Numbered from the stretch's first letter, positions 1 to 8,500 are shown. The stretch is 64,000 bases of DNA from Candidatus Cloacimonadota bacterium (GCA_020532085.1 JAJBAV010000007.1:24288-88287); one strand, 5' to 3'. The notes: a model not told the origin generated them from the sequence alone. A program made the numbers and translations.

Positions 1-489
1 CAGGCTGCCGAAATCGTCTGTTTCAGTTATGAGCACTTGATGCTGCATCAGGATCGGCCCTGCGTCCAGCCGGGCGTTGAGGCGGAAAATGCTGACCCCG
101 GTGAGGGTATCGCCATTCAGCAAAGCGCTCTGGATGGGCGTCGCGCCGCGATATTGGGGCAGCAGCGAAGGATGCAGGTTCACAGCTCCGAAGCGGGGCA
201 ACTTCCTCAGCTCACGCCTGATCAGGCCGCCATAGGAAGCCGTGACCAGCAGATCGGGAGCGAATGCCCGGATCCGGGCCAGGCTGTCCGGAGCGTTCAC
301 ATCCTCAGGCTGAAACAGATCCAGTCCACTCTGGCGGGCATGTTTCGCCACTGGACAGGGCTGGCGGCGCAGATCGCGGCCGGCCGCCTTGTCCGGCGGG
401 CTGATGATCAGCAGTGGAGCATTCCGCGCTTGAAGCATTTGCAGGGAAGGCATCCCAAAGGCTGAACTGCCGGCAAAGATGACGCGCAT
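1..489 (-). CDS. fmt: Methionyl-tRNA formyltransferase, N-terminal part (runs off the window)
   Basis: Transfers a formyl group from 10-formyl-tetrahydrofolate to initiator Met-tRNA in the cytoplasm. The 163 visible codons hold the N-terminal Rossmann-type hydrolase domain. The catalytic triad of the family can be placed: Asn104 and His106 in NLHPSLLPQYRG, and Asp142 in LNARLDAGP, matching the Asn-His-Asp set of the E. coli enzyme with an offset of four. The C-terminal tRNA-binding domain lies beyond position 1. It starts 18 bp after the def stop on the same strand, the usual def-fmt pairing, so the two are probably co-translated as part of the operon that begins near 5272. Confidence 0.95.
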   Translation of the reverse strand, partial: MRVIFAGSSAFGMPSLQMLQARNAPLLIISPPDKAAGRDLRRQPCPVAKHARQSGLDLFQPEDVNAPDSLARIRAFAPDLLVTASYGGLIRRELRKLPRFGAVNLHPSLLPQYRGATPIQSALLNGDTLTGVSIFRLNARLDAGPILMQHQVLITETDDFGSL

Positions 490-507
490 GGTGGCGGGTT
501 GTCTGGC

Positions 508-1062
508 TCAGTCCTCACCGCGGAGGTTGACCCCGTTCACGGCCTTGCGTTCGATATCCTTGAGCTTGCGTTTCACCTTTAGTTTGGCCACGGTGCCAAG
601 GCGGTCCACAAACAGGATGCCGTTCAGATGGTCATATTCATGCTGGACCACCACAGCCGGGTAGCCCACCAGCTTCATCAGCCGGCGCTCGCCGCTGAGG
701 TCGGTGAAGGAAACGCTGATCCGGTCGGGCCGCAGCACCCGCGCGTAGATGCCGGGAACGCTGATGCAGCCTTCTTCCGTTTCGGTTTCGCCTTCGCTGG
801 ATTCGATCTCGGGGTTGATCATCACCAGTGGTTCGCGGCTGGCGCCGTCTTTGCTCCAGTGCGGGTCCACCACCACGACGCGTTTGCTTACGCCGGTCTG
901 CGGCGCCGCCAGGCCCACCCCGTCACGTTTGTACATGGTGTGGGTGAGGTCCTCGGCGAACTGGCGCAGCTCGTCGTCGATGGCTTCAACTTCCGCGGCC
1001 CTGAGGCGCAGCACGTTATCGCCGTAGATGCGGATATCCAGAAGTTTGGGGCTGCGGGACAT
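508..1062 (-). CDS. def: Peptide deformylase
   Basis: Removes the formyl group from the N-terminal methionine of new proteins, using a metal ion. All three family motifs are present: GVGLAAPQTG (residues 48-57), EEGCISVPG (96-104, with metal ligand Cys99) and HEYDH (141-145, with two His ligands and catalytic Glu142). The length of 184 aa is normal. The start codon overlaps the yajC stop by one base (TGATG), so the two are translationally coupled. fmt follows 18 bp downstream and supplies the formylated substrate. Confidence 0.97.
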   Translation of the reverse strand: MSRSPKLLDIRIYGDNVLRLRAAEVEAIDDELRQFAEDLTHTMYKRDGVGLAAPQTGVSKRVVVVDPHWSKDGASREPLVMINPEIESSEGETETEEGCISVPGIYARVLRPDRISVSFTDLSGERRLMKLVGYPAVVVQHEYDHLNGILFVDRLGTVAKLKVKRKLKDIERKAVNGVNLRGED

Positions 1063-1412
1063 CAGGACTGGACGGCGTTGGTTTCCCCGGTGACGATCGC
1101 GGCAACGGCTCCGCGCTGAAATTCAACCCGCACGTGGTTGGTTTCGTCGATCTCGATCACGACGGTGTTTTTGTCCGGCTTGATGGTCGCGACGCGGCCG
1201 TAGATGCCGGAAGTGGTGATTACCCTGTCGTTCACCTGCAGGCTGTCCAGCATCTTCTGCAGTTCTTTCTGCTTCTTTTGCTGGGGCATGATCATGAGGA
1301 AATAGAGCAGGGCAAACATGATGATGATGGGCAAAAAGGACATCAGCGGATTGCTGGTCCCACCAGTGCTTGTGGCTCCGCCGGCTCCGGTCATTAGTAG
1401 TGTGTACAGCAT
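1062..1412 (-). CDS. yajC: YajC, SecDF-associated translocase subunit
   Basis: Small inner-membrane protein that associates with SecDF-YidC. It has a short glycine/threonine-rich N terminus, one membrane segment at about residues 26-43, the typical basic stretch QQKKQKELQKML after it, then a cytoplasmic domain with the family pattern VNDRVITTSGIYGRVATI. A TAGGAG ribosome site sits 8 bases before the ATG. It lies between pgpA and def in the leftward operon. secD and secF, the usual neighbours, are not present in this window. Confidence 0.93.
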   Translation of the reverse strand: MLYTLLMTGAGGATSTGGTSNPLMSFLPIIIMFALLYFLMIMPQQKKQKELQKMLDSLQVNDRVITTSGIYGRVATIKPDKNTVVIEIDETNHVRVEFQRGAVAAIVTGETNAVQS

Positions 1413-1421
1413 TGTGTTCTC

Positions 1422-1910
1422 CTATGAGCCAAAGAAACTTGGCTTCAGTATTTTTATGAGTTGGATCACCAGATTCGCGTACACCCCGGCGATGAGGTCG
1501 TCGATCACGATGCCCCAGCCGCCGCGCAGGCGCTGCGAAAGGTTTATGGGAAAGGGTTTGGCGATGTCGAAAACCCGAAACAGAACAAAGGCGTAGAGGG
1601 CCAGCAGCGGTGATTTCGGCAGCAGCAGCACGGCCACGAAATAGCCGCAAAACTCGTCGATCACGATGGCCGGGGCATCGTGGCCCAGGGTTTTTTCGGC
1701 CCGGCCGCTGATCCAGACCGCCGCCGCGGACACCAGCAGCAGGCCTCCACCCAGCCACCACCAGCCCTGCCCGCCAAAGAGGCTGGAGGGCAGCAGCAGA
1801 TAGACCCCCGCGGCAAACAGGGTGCCAAAAGTGCCGGGGGCGAAGGGGATGAAACCCACGCCCAAAAGTGTGGCCAAAAAAGTGATCGGGCTGAGACGCC
1901 GGGCAATCAT
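1422..1910 (-). CDS. pgpA: Phosphatidylglycerophosphatase A
   Basis: Dephosphorylates phosphatidylglycerophosphate in the inner membrane, giving phosphatidylglycerol. The protein is 162 aa with four hydrophobic segments, the N-terminal FAPGTFGTL motif (residues 23-31) and the acidic IDEFCG motif (84-89) that is characteristic of PgpA. A longer reading frame extends upstream, but I chose the ATG at 1910 because it overlaps the stop of the upstream prolyl isomerase gene as ATGA, the coupling used repeatedly in this chromosome. Confidence 0.93.
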   Translation of the reverse strand: MIARRLSPITFLATLLGVGFIPFAPGTFGTLFAAGVYLLLPSSLFGGQGWWWLGGGLLLVSAAAVWISGRAEKTLGHDAPAIVIDEFCGYFVAVLLLPKSPLLALYAFVLFRVFDIAKPFPINLSQRLRGGWGIVIDDLIAGVYANLVIQLIKILKPSFFGS

Positions 1911-3169
1911 CGCGGGATGATCCGCACGAAGGAATCGGCGATCAGAGCTTTGATCCATTCGTCGTACGCGGCGTTGAATTGTTCCTGGTTGAGGTAGTTT
2001 TCCAGAAGGGGTTTCACCTCTTCATAGCTGAAGATGCGGGTGGGCATTTCTTCCAGCCGGGAGAAAAGCAACAGCACCCCCTCGTTTTCCAGCACGGGGG
2101 TCATTTGTCCCACTTCGGTGGCAATGATCTGCGGGGCATAGAGCTCAGGAAATTCATCCAGCGCCAGTTCGCCGAGGATGCCGCCATTGGCGGCGGATTC
2201 CTGGTCATCCGAATAGAGGGTGGCCAGGTTGGCAAAGCTGTCGGTCCCGGAGTTGAATCTGGCGCGCACGCTTTCCATCAGCTGATAGGCGTCCAGAGTG
2301 TCCTGTTGGGTGGGGGAGAGGATCTTCAGAATGTGCCTGGCGCGCACTTCGTTGTCACGTTTTTCCTCCACCTTGATGAGGTGATAGCCAAACTCCGTGC
2401 GCACGACGGGCGAAACCTGGCCCTCGTTCAGCGCGAAAGCCGCGTCCTCAAAAGGCTTCACCATCATTCCCCGGCTAAAGAAACCCAGGTCCCCGCCCCG
2501 TTCCTTGCTGGGGCAGTCGCTTGTTTCAGTGGCTAGGGCGGCGAAATCCGCGCCCTGGTTGAGGCGGTCCTGAATGGCGAGGATCTCGGCCAGTTTCGCT
2601 TCTTCGGAAGCTTGGCTGGGCTTGATCTCGTGGATGATGATGCCGGTTTTCCAAGTGACCGGTTTCACGGCCAGGCTGTCCTTGCTGGTTGCGTAGAAGG
2701 CCAGCATTTGCTCTTCGGTTACTTTCACCTTGGACTTCACATAGAGGTCGATCAGCTGTTGGGACAGGTAGCTTTCCTTGATCTGTTCCATGTAGAGGTC
2801 CAGAAGCTCTGTTTCGGTGAGGTTTTCGCGTGCGAGGTCGGCGGCAAAGGCCTGCTCGGAAGGGTATTTTTCCTTGGTTTTTTTGATCTCATCCTTGGCA
2901 TATTTCTCCACCCGGTTGGCATCGATCTTGAGATCCATGGCCGCGGCTTTTTGGAGGATCACCTTCTGTTCAACTATCTGGCGCAAGGCGGCTTCTTCAT
3001 TGATGGCATCAGCAGGGTAACCCGCCGTCTGCATCTGAAACATCAGTTTGTACACATCACTCATCAGCACGATATCCGAGCCGACCTTGGCGACGATGCG
3101 GTCAACCAGCTCCGCGGACAGCCCGAGTAGCAGCAACGCTGCCAGCAGGGTGAGCAGGGTCTTTTTCAT
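1907..3169 (-). CDS. SurA-like periplasmic peptidyl-prolyl isomerase, two parvulin domains
   Basis: Periplasmic folding chaperone, probably for outer-membrane proteins. A 19-residue signal peptide is followed by a helical SurA-type N domain (about 20-165), then two parvulin domains at about 170-270 and 277-375, recognisable from GGDLGFFSRGMM...PFEDAAFAL...FGYHLIKV and ARHIL...GGILGELALDEFPE. The 420-aa length and the N-domain/PPIase/PPIase/C-helix order match SurA. The ATG has an AAGGAAAG ribosome site. It is followed by pgpA (4-bp overlap) and preceded by a second isomerase, so this is a chaperone pair. The exact orthology to SurA is inferred from architecture. Confidence 0.9.
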   Translation of the reverse strand: MKKTLLTLLAALLLLGLSAELVDRIVAKVGSDIVLMSDVYKLMFQMQTAGYPADAINEEAALRQIVEQKVILQKAAAMDLKIDANRVEKYAKDEIKKTKEKYPSEQAFAADLARENLTETELLDLYMEQIKESYLSQQLIDLYVKSKVKVTEEQMLAFYATSKDSLAVKPVTWKTGIIIHEIKPSQASEEAKLAEILAIQDRLNQGADFAALATETSDCPSKERGGDLGFFSRGMMVKPFEDAAFALNEGQVSPVVRTEFGYHLIKVEEKRDNEVRARHILKILSPTQQDTLDAYQLMESVRARFNSGTDSFANLATLYSDDQESAANGGILGELALDEFPELYAPQIIATEVGQMTPVLENEGVLLLFSRLEEMPTRIFSYEEVKPLLENYLNQEQFNAAYDEWIKALIADSFVRIIPR

Positions 3170-3211
3170 AACTTTCCTTGTTGGGTTGGGTTGGGGTTGA
3201 TCAAGACTAGG

Positions 3212-4027
3212 TCAGTAATAGTAAATTTCCGGGGTTTTCATCTTGAGTTCCCGGATCAGATCATCGTAAACTTGCTGTTTGCGTTCCTTGAGCAGGATGG
3301 AACGGATCTCGGCCTGATATTCGGCGAAATTGGCGTCCTGGGTGCCTTCACGTTGCTGGATATGGCGCAGGATATAGGTCTGGCCATTGATGTTGGCGAT
3401 CCCCGGAGTGTTGGCCGGCAATTCATGGGCGGCGCGCCAGAAGAGCGAATCAGGACCGGCGGCAGTTACAAAGCCCATCCTGCCCTGGCTGTTCTTCAAA
3501 GTTTCCTGGGAATGTTCGGCGACGGCCAGATCGAATTCGTAGCCTTCATTCAGCAGCCTTGGCAGGAGGGTGGCGGCGCTGGCGGCGTCGGAGCAGAGGA
3601 TGCGCTGGATGTCGTATTCCATCAGCTTGCCCTGAAACTCACTCAGGTGGATGCGGTAGTAGTTGAAGAGCTCTTCCTCACCGATGGCGATGCTGGCCAG
3701 GCGTTTGGAGATCAGGGCGTTGGCCTTGATCTTTTTGGCGGCATAATCCACCCGTTGCTTCACGGCCCTTTCCTCATCAAGCTCTTGGGCCTCGGCCTCC
3801 TGGGCCAGCAGGGTGAGGTTCACCCAGTTTTCGATCTCCTGCTTCTTTTGCTCGGCTGTGAGGTTATTCCACTGTTCGTCCGTGAAAGTGGAGCGAAATC
3901 CTTCCAGGGTAAGCACATCGCCATTCACCTCGGCCAGCGGGGTAAGCTTTTCCCGGGCATCTTTATCCCGGTCGCAGGCGGCAAACAGCGCCAGCAGCAA
4001 GACCAGGAGCGGAAAGAACTTACGCAT
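3212..4027 (-). CDS. Lipoprotein prolyl isomerase (PpiC/PrsA-like)
   Basis: Predicted lipoprotein: hydrophobic leader and lipobox LFAAC with Cys18. A helical N region (about 30-130, resembling the SurA/PrsA N domain) is followed by a degenerate parvulin region at about 135-225 (YDIQRILCSDAASA, FDLAVAEHS, SQGRMGFVTA, YILRHIQQRE) and a C-terminal helix rich in charged residues. It is 271 aa, normal for PrsA-type foldases. It starts only 3 bp after the stop of the upstream lipoprotein gene and is 42 bp ahead of the SurA-like gene. Probably a membrane-tethered periplasmic foldase; isomerase activity is uncertain because the domain is divergent. Confidence 0.85.
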   Translation of the reverse strand: MRKFFPLLVLLLALFAACDRDKDAREKLTPLAEVNGDVLTLEGFRSTFTDEQWNNLTAEQKKQEIENWVNLTLLAQEAEAQELDEERAVKQRVDYAAKKIKANALISKRLASIAIGEEELFNYYRIHLSEFQGKLMEYDIQRILCSDAASAATLLPRLLNEGYEFDLAVAEHSQETLKNSQGRMGFVTAAGPDSLFWRAAHELPANTPGIANINGQTYILRHIQQREGTQDANFAEYQAEIRSILLKERKQQVYDDLIRELKMKTPEIYYY

Positions 4028-4030
4028 GCT

Positions 4031-5272
4031 TTACAGAAACGGCGGAGTGTAGGTGAGACGCAGCTTGGGCCGTTTGTCCGGAGGAGCGTCCTCGAAGTGC
4101 CAGAATTCGATCCTGCCATAGTTGATAAGTTCCTGCAGCGAGCGGATCACGATGCCGTATGGCACCTTGTCGCCGGAGCTGTAGGCCTGGATGATGGGCG
4201 TGATATCCACCACCAGGCTGTCGCCACTCACCAGTTGCGCCGTCTCTATCCCTGAGGCCAGGCGGGAATCGGCAATTTCCACGGGCAGGGTAACGTCCAG
4301 GGAATCGTTGAGCCGGTCGGCCCGTAGCTTGTAGGTGTTGCCGCCTGTATAGTAGGGGTTGTTTTTCACATACAGCACCAGCCTGGCTTGGTTGATGGTG
4401 GTGCGCCTGCGGCTCAAACTGTCCATCACATTGCCCTGCATGTCTTTGAACCAGGCGTTGTCGATGGCGAAATTCATGTAGATGCGGGAAGGGGTGATGT
4501 TGTTTACGATCCAGCGGTTTGTGAGCAGCGGCGCCGCGTCCTCATCGACCCTGTAACTGTCACGGGTGGGTCGCTGTTCATAGTTGCTGTCATCGGTGTT
4601 CTCTGTATCGTCCAGACGGTAGAGGAAACGCAGTTGTGGGCCCCGTCCGGTTTCCAGCGACATCGCCTCCATCCAGAAACCGTTCATGGTCCGGATGGCC
4701 AGGGTCAGGCCCAGGGAATCCGCAGGGGTTTGCCAGGACTCGATGGCGTCGATGGGAATGGGTATCCTGATCTCGGTGCCCATGGTGCTGATGCTGTCGG
4801 GGATGGGCAGGTTGATATCCGAGATCTGGATCAGGTTGGCGTCTTGGATCTGTTCAGTATGGATTATGCCGGTGCTGTCCGCGGCCCAGGTCTGATCCAG
4901 CTTGTAGATCGTGAAGTTGATCGGATCTCCCTGAGGGGCGGAGCGTCGCGTGAGGGTCAGGGTAAGAAAGGTGGAATCCGCGTAGGCCGCTGGGATGTGG
5001 AAAGTGCCGGGATCCGGCAGGCCAGTGAAGCGCATGAAGGCCACGGATTCGATCCCCTCGTAATTTCCGCACAGCAGTGAGGGTTCGGTGCCGGTTATTT
5101 TGGCACTGCCGGCAAAGCTGTAGCCGGCGATCATGTCCAGGGTATCCGTCACCGTGATGGGTCGCACGTTCGACCAGTTGTTTCCGGTGGGGTTGCCATT
5201 TTTGATGCAGCCTGCCCCAACCAGAACCAGCAGGGCTGTCAGCAGCGGCAGAAACGTTCTCTTCAATATCAT
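4031..5272 (-). CDS. Large lipoprotein of unknown function
   Basis: I do not recognise a specific family. The leader and lipobox LVGAGC (Cys22) mark it as a lipoprotein. The rest (413 aa) is beta-rich, with motifs of the kind seen in DNRLRE-type carbohydrate-protein modules: LVLYVKNNPYYTGG, VDITPIIQAYSSGDKVPYGIVIRS and a final RPKLRLTYT. The ATG at 5272 is preferred over the in-frame TTG at 5305 because it places the leader correctly. The gene heads the operon that runs to fmt, and its 5' end borders the AT-rich side of the origin. Confidence 0.8.
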   Translation of the reverse strand: MILKRTFLPLLTALLVLVGAGCIKNGNPTGNNWSNVRPITVTDTLDMIAGYSFAGSAKITGTEPSLLCGNYEGIESVAFMRFTGLPDPGTFHIPAAYADSTFLTLTLTRRSAPQGDPINFTIYKLDQTWAADSTGIIHTEQIQDANLIQISDINLPIPDSISTMGTEIRIPIPIDAIESWQTPADSLGLTLAIRTMNGFWMEAMSLETGRGPQLRFLYRLDDTENTDDSNYEQRPTRDSYRVDEDAAPLLTNRWIVNNITPSRIYMNFAIDNAWFKDMQGNVMDSLSRRRTTINQARLVLYVKNNPYYTGGNTYKLRADRLNDSLDVTLPVEIADSRLASGIETAQLVSGDSLVVDITPIIQAYSSGDKVPYGIVIRSLQELINYGRIEFWHFEDAPPDKRPKLRLTYTPPFL

Positions 5273-5280
5273 ATTTATTA

Positions 5281-5529
5281 TACCTGTAAAAAGATCCTTT
5301 CTCAAAAAGTAGTATTAGTAGGCATCGTGGATAAGTGGATTATCGGTCAACCTTTTTTTTAAGTGGCTGTCCTCAAAGCCTTGACAAAGCCATCTGGATT
5401 GTGGATAACTTGTGCGCAAGCCGTGCCTTGCGACCGTTCTTGTCCACAGCGGCAGGCGCGTGCAGATTCAAAACCGGCTTGTCCACACTTATCCACATAA
5501 ATTATCCACTTATCCACAAAATAAAGCGC
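5281..5529. other. oriC: Probable replication origin, dnaA 3' side (oriC with DnaA-trio)
   Basis: This non-coding stretch carries seven DnaA-box-like 9-mers. Exact TTATCCACA occurs at 5489-5497 and 5510-5518 (+) and 5400-5408 (-). One-base variants are at 5326-5334 (-), 5440-5448 (+), 5479-5487 (+) and 5502-5510 (+). Reading the minus strand from the box at 5334, there is a 4-base spacer (5325-5322), then CTA-CTA-ATA-CTA-CTT (5321-5307), then AT-rich DNA to about 5271. Box, short spacer, trinucleotide run and AT-rich DNA is the order described for the bacterial basal unwinding system (DnaA-trio). Function is inferred; no replication data are available here. Confidence 0.85.
5381..5409 (+). 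promoter_or_regulatory. Possible rightward promoter inside the origin
   Basis: TTGACA (5381-5386), a 17-base spacer and GATAAC (5404-5409) make a good sigma-70-type match on the plus strand. The -10 element overlaps the exact DnaA box at 5400-5408, so DnaA binding would block it. No plus-strand gene follows before 7394; a transcript would run antisense through dnaA. Confidence 0.4.
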
Positions 5530-6864
5530 TCAAGCCCTGATGTTCTTGATCAGCTGTTCGATATGCGAGCGGAAAGTGATGTCTTCCCGGAAGCGGTTGT
5601 CGATCATTTTTTTGGCGTGCAGCACGGTGGTGTGGTCCTTGCGTTTGAAATAGTCGGCGATCTCCTTCAGGGAAAGCTGGGGAATGAGCAGATTGGCCAG
5701 GTACATGGCGATCTGGCGGGGATAGGAGATCTGCTGGCGGCGGGTTTTGTCCACGATCTGGGGAATGGTGATGTTGTAAGCCAGGCAGACCTGCTGGGTG
5801 ATGGCGTCCAGGGAGATTTCCTTGCGGTGTTCGGAGATCATGTCGCTGAGGATGTTGCGCACGGTCTCGGTGTCCAGATCGGTGGGGTTGAGTTTGTTGT
5901 AGGAAGCGTAGGCCAGGATGCGGATCAGCGATCCTTCGAGGGCGCGCACGCTGGAGGAGATGGATTCCGCGATGAAGGAAAAGACATCATCGGAGAGTTC
6001 GATGTTTTCCGGCTCGGCTTTCTTGCGCAGGATGGCCACCCTGGTTTCGAAATCGGGGTTTTTGAGGTCGCAGAGCAGGCCGCTCTCGAAGCGGGTGACC
6101 AGACGTTTTTCCAAATCCGGGATATCCTTGGGCGGCCGGTCAGAAGTGAGCACGATCTGTTTGCGGCTGTCAAAGAGGGCGTTGAAGGTGTGGAAAAATT
6201 CTTCCTGGGTGCCTTCCTTGCGGGAAAGAAAATGGATGTCATCAACCAGCAGCAGGTCCACCTTGCGGTATTTGGCGCGGAAATCCGGCATCTTGTTGGA
6301 ACGGATGGAATCGATCATCTCGTTGGTGAATTCTTCGCTGGTGGTGTAAAAGATGGAGCAGTTGCGCCCCTCCCGGGCCACGAAATTGCCCACAGCCTGC
6401 ATCAGGTGGGTTTTGCCCATGCCGCTTTCGCCGTAGATGAAGAGCGGATTGTAGGTATAGCCCGGCGCTTCGGCCACCGCCTTGGCCGCGGAGTAGGCAA
6501 AGTTGTTGTTTCGTCCCACCACGAACTGTTCGAAGCTAAAGCGGTCATTCAGCTTGGTGTTGAGGATCACCCGGTTGCCCGAATACTCGGTTTGGGCGGC
6601 TTTGTTATCGGCCAGATAATGGGGAGGAGAGGTGAATTTCACCTGATAACGCTGCTTGTAAAGGGCGTAAGAGATCTCTCCCAAAGTGTCGGTGTAATTC
6701 TGGTTCAGGTAGTTTGCCGCGAATTGCGTTGGTACCCTGATCACCAGGGTGTTGTCCAGCATGTCCACCAGCTTGGTGTCCGAAAACCAGGTCCGGAAAC
6801 TCTGGTGATTGATGTTGTCCTCGAGCTTGTCTAAAATGTTTTGCCAGATATCTTGGTCCATCAT
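5530..6864 (-). CDS. dnaA: Chromosomal replication initiator DnaA
   Basis: ATP-dependent initiator that binds DnaA boxes and opens the origin. With the start at 6864 the protein is 444 aa: N domain from WQNILDKLE (7-15), AAA+ Walker A GESGMGKT (145-152), Walker B LLLVDDI (204-210), and the C-terminal DNA-binding signature DHTTVLHAKKMI. A longer frame reaches 6915, but I prefer 6864: the protein then begins like other DnaA N domains, AGGA lies 5 bases ahead of the ATG, and a perfect DnaA box (6890-6898) falls in the leader instead of in the coding region. Boxes on both flanks suggest autoregulation and a bipartite origin. Confidence 0.97.
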   Translation of the reverse strand: MMDQDIWQNILDKLEDNINHQSFRTWFSDTKLVDMLDNTLVIRVPTQFAANYLNQNYTDTLGEISYALYKQRYQVKFTSPPHYLADNKAAQTEYSGNRVILNTKLNDRFSFEQFVVGRNNNFAYSAAKAVAEAPGYTYNPLFIYGESGMGKTHLMQAVGNFVAREGRNCSIFYTTSEEFTNEMIDSIRSNKMPDFRAKYRKVDLLLVDDIHFLSRKEGTQEEFFHTFNALFDSRKQIVLTSDRPPKDIPDLEKRLVTRFESGLLCDLKNPDFETRVAILRKKAEPENIELSDDVFSFIAESISSSVRALEGSLIRILAYASYNKLNPTDLDTETVRNILSDMISEHRKEISLDAITQQVCLAYNITIPQIVDKTRRQQISYPRQIAMYLANLLIPQLSLKEIADYFKRKDHTTVLHAKKMIDNRFREDITFRSHIEQLIKNIRA

Positions 6865-7393
6865 CTCTATCCTATTGAAAAAATCGTCTTTATCCACACG
6901 CGGCAGCTTTCTCATCCCCGTGCTGGATGGCTTGAATCAAACGCTTGCCGCTCAATGCTTTATGCCGTATAAATGTAACCCTGAGCCACCCTCCCGCGAA
7001 AAGTTATCCACATCTTGTCCACAATTGCCGGGGGCCAGGCCTAAAAGCTGCTGGCCTTGCAGTTACACAACCGCGCAGGATCGAGCGGCAAAGGCATCCC
7101 AAGCTTTTTTCCCGGCGTTCTTTTGTCAAGCAGCTAAATCGTTTAACACAATAACCCATGGATACATCACATTCGCTAAACGAACTTATTTGGAGGCAAT
7201 TAAAGGCATGCCGGAGCAAACGGGGGATTGGGTGAAATGGTGAGATTCCTCTGTGGGCAGGCAGTTTAGGGAAATTTTTCCGCCCCGGGGGCATTTCCAG
7301 CATGCCTGCTCCACAGGAAGCGGAGTTGAACATCGGGCTTGACAGATGGCCATGGCCCGCACAAGCTGCATTTTAGCCCCAAAGGAGTTTAAC
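6865..7393. promoter_or_regulatory. dnaA upstream region with DnaA boxes
   Basis: No gene is supported in these 529 bases. DnaA boxes: TTATCCACA at 6890-6898 and 7004-7012, and the one-base variant TTGTCCACA at 7015-7023. A minus-strand TTGACA at 7124-7129 is a candidate -35 element for dnaA. A plus-strand TTGACA at 7339-7344 lies 55 bases before the DUF362 lipoprotein gene and probably drives it. Together with the cluster at 5326-5518 the boxes flank dnaA on both sides. Short frames here have no convincing coding features. Confidence 0.75.
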
Positions 7394-8500
7394 ATGGCCA
7401 AAACTTGTCTGCCGCTGATCCTGCTGGCACTGCTCTTTGCGCTGTCCTGCCGCGCGGAGGACCCTTCCCCGCGGGAAAACCCCGCGCCCCAGCCATCCGC
7501 GGGCGCGTCCAAGGTATATTTCACCAGCCGCATCGATGCCCAGGCCGTGCGCGACGTTTACGCCCGGCTGGAGAGGCAACTGCCGGGACGCATCGGCATC
7601 AAGGTCCACTTCGGCGAGGAGGGCAATCAAAACTTCCTGCCCGCCACGCTGATCGCGGGGCTTTGTGCCGACCTGAATGCCACCCTGGTGGAAACGAACG
7701 TGCTCTACGGCGGCAAACGCGGCCAAACCGCAAGCCACATCAAACTGGCCCGGGACCACGGCTTCACCTTTGCCCCCATCGACATTCTTGACAGCGAGGG
7801 CAACATTTATTACGACTGCCGGCTCAAACATTTCAGCAAGGTCTATACCGGCAGCCATTTTGAAGGTTATGACGGCTTTCTGATCTTCTCCCATTTCAAG
7901 GGTCACGGTTCGGCGGGTTTTGGCGGCGCCATCAAAAACATCTCCATGGGCCTGGCCAGCAAGGAAGGCAAGAGGTTTTTACACAGCGGCGACTACCCCA
8001 TTTACGACCAGTCCAAATGCATCTCCTGCGGCATTTGCGCCGCCTCCTGTCCGGAACAGGCGATCAGCCTCTATCCCTTGAGTATCGACCACCTTAAATG
8101 CATCGCCTGCGGAAAATGCGTCACTGTCTGCCCGGAGAAGGTGTTTCAAATCCCGCCGGACGATCAGCAGGATTTTTTGGAAAGGTTGGTGGAGTATGCC
8201 TTTGTGCTCACCCAACGCAAACCCATGCTCTACATAAACGTTCTGGCCAACATCAGTTCCTCCTGCGACTGCTATTCCCGGGCGCCCAGGCCCTTTCTGC
8301 CGGATATCGGCATCCTGGTCTCCACCGATCTGGTCGCCCTGGAAAAAGCCAGCCATGACCTCGTTGACAAGGCTCACAAATGTTCCGACGCCTTTCTGAA
8401 AGAGGTCTCGGTTTCCGGAAAGCGCCAGATCGAATTCGCGGCGGAACTGAGACTGGGAAACTTGGAATATCAGCTTATCGACATCGATGCCGCAAAATGA
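7394..8500 (+). CDS. DUF362-type 4Fe-4S lipoprotein
   Basis: A lipoprotein leader (lipobox ALSC, Cys19) precedes a DUF362-like domain (about 40-195, with YFTSRIDAQAV and AGLCADLNA). A two-cluster ferredoxin domain follows: CISCGICAASCPE (209-221) and CIACGKCVTVCPE (236-248), each the full CxxCxxCxxxCP pattern. The C-terminal third (NISSSCDCYSR and onward) also fits DUF362 iron-sulfur proteins. Probably an electron-transfer protein anchored outside the inner membrane; its partner is unknown. Start chosen at the ATG with AAAGGAG 6 bases upstream. An export signal on a protein with bacterial ferredoxin clusters is unusual and worth noting. Confidence 0.85.
   Translation: MAKTCLPLILLALLFALSCRAEDPSPRENPAPQPSAGASKVYFTSRIDAQAVRDVYARLERQLPGRIGIKVHFGEEGNQNFLPATLIAGLCADLNATLVETNVLYGGKRGQTASHIKLARDHGFTFAPIDILDSEGNIYYDCRLKHFSKVYTGSHFEGYDGFLIFSHFKGHGSAGFGGAIKNISMGLASKEGKRFLHSGDYPIYDQSKCISCGICAASCPEQAISLYPLSIDHLKCIACGKCVTVCPEKVFQIPPDDQQDFLERLVEYAFVLTQRKPMLYINVLANISSSCDCYSRAPRPFLPDIGILVSTDLVALEKASHDLVDKAHKCSDAFLKEVSVSGKRQIEFAAELRLGNLEYQLIDIDAAK

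Noticed and set aside
5335..6834. Long plus-strand frame opposite dnaA
   Set aside because: It mirrors the minus-strand dnaA codons, has no family features, and begins inside the origin.
7193..7243. Tiny plus-strand frame with GGAGG ahead of dnaA
   Set aside because: Only 11 codons after the ATG, with no gene to couple to and no conserved pattern.
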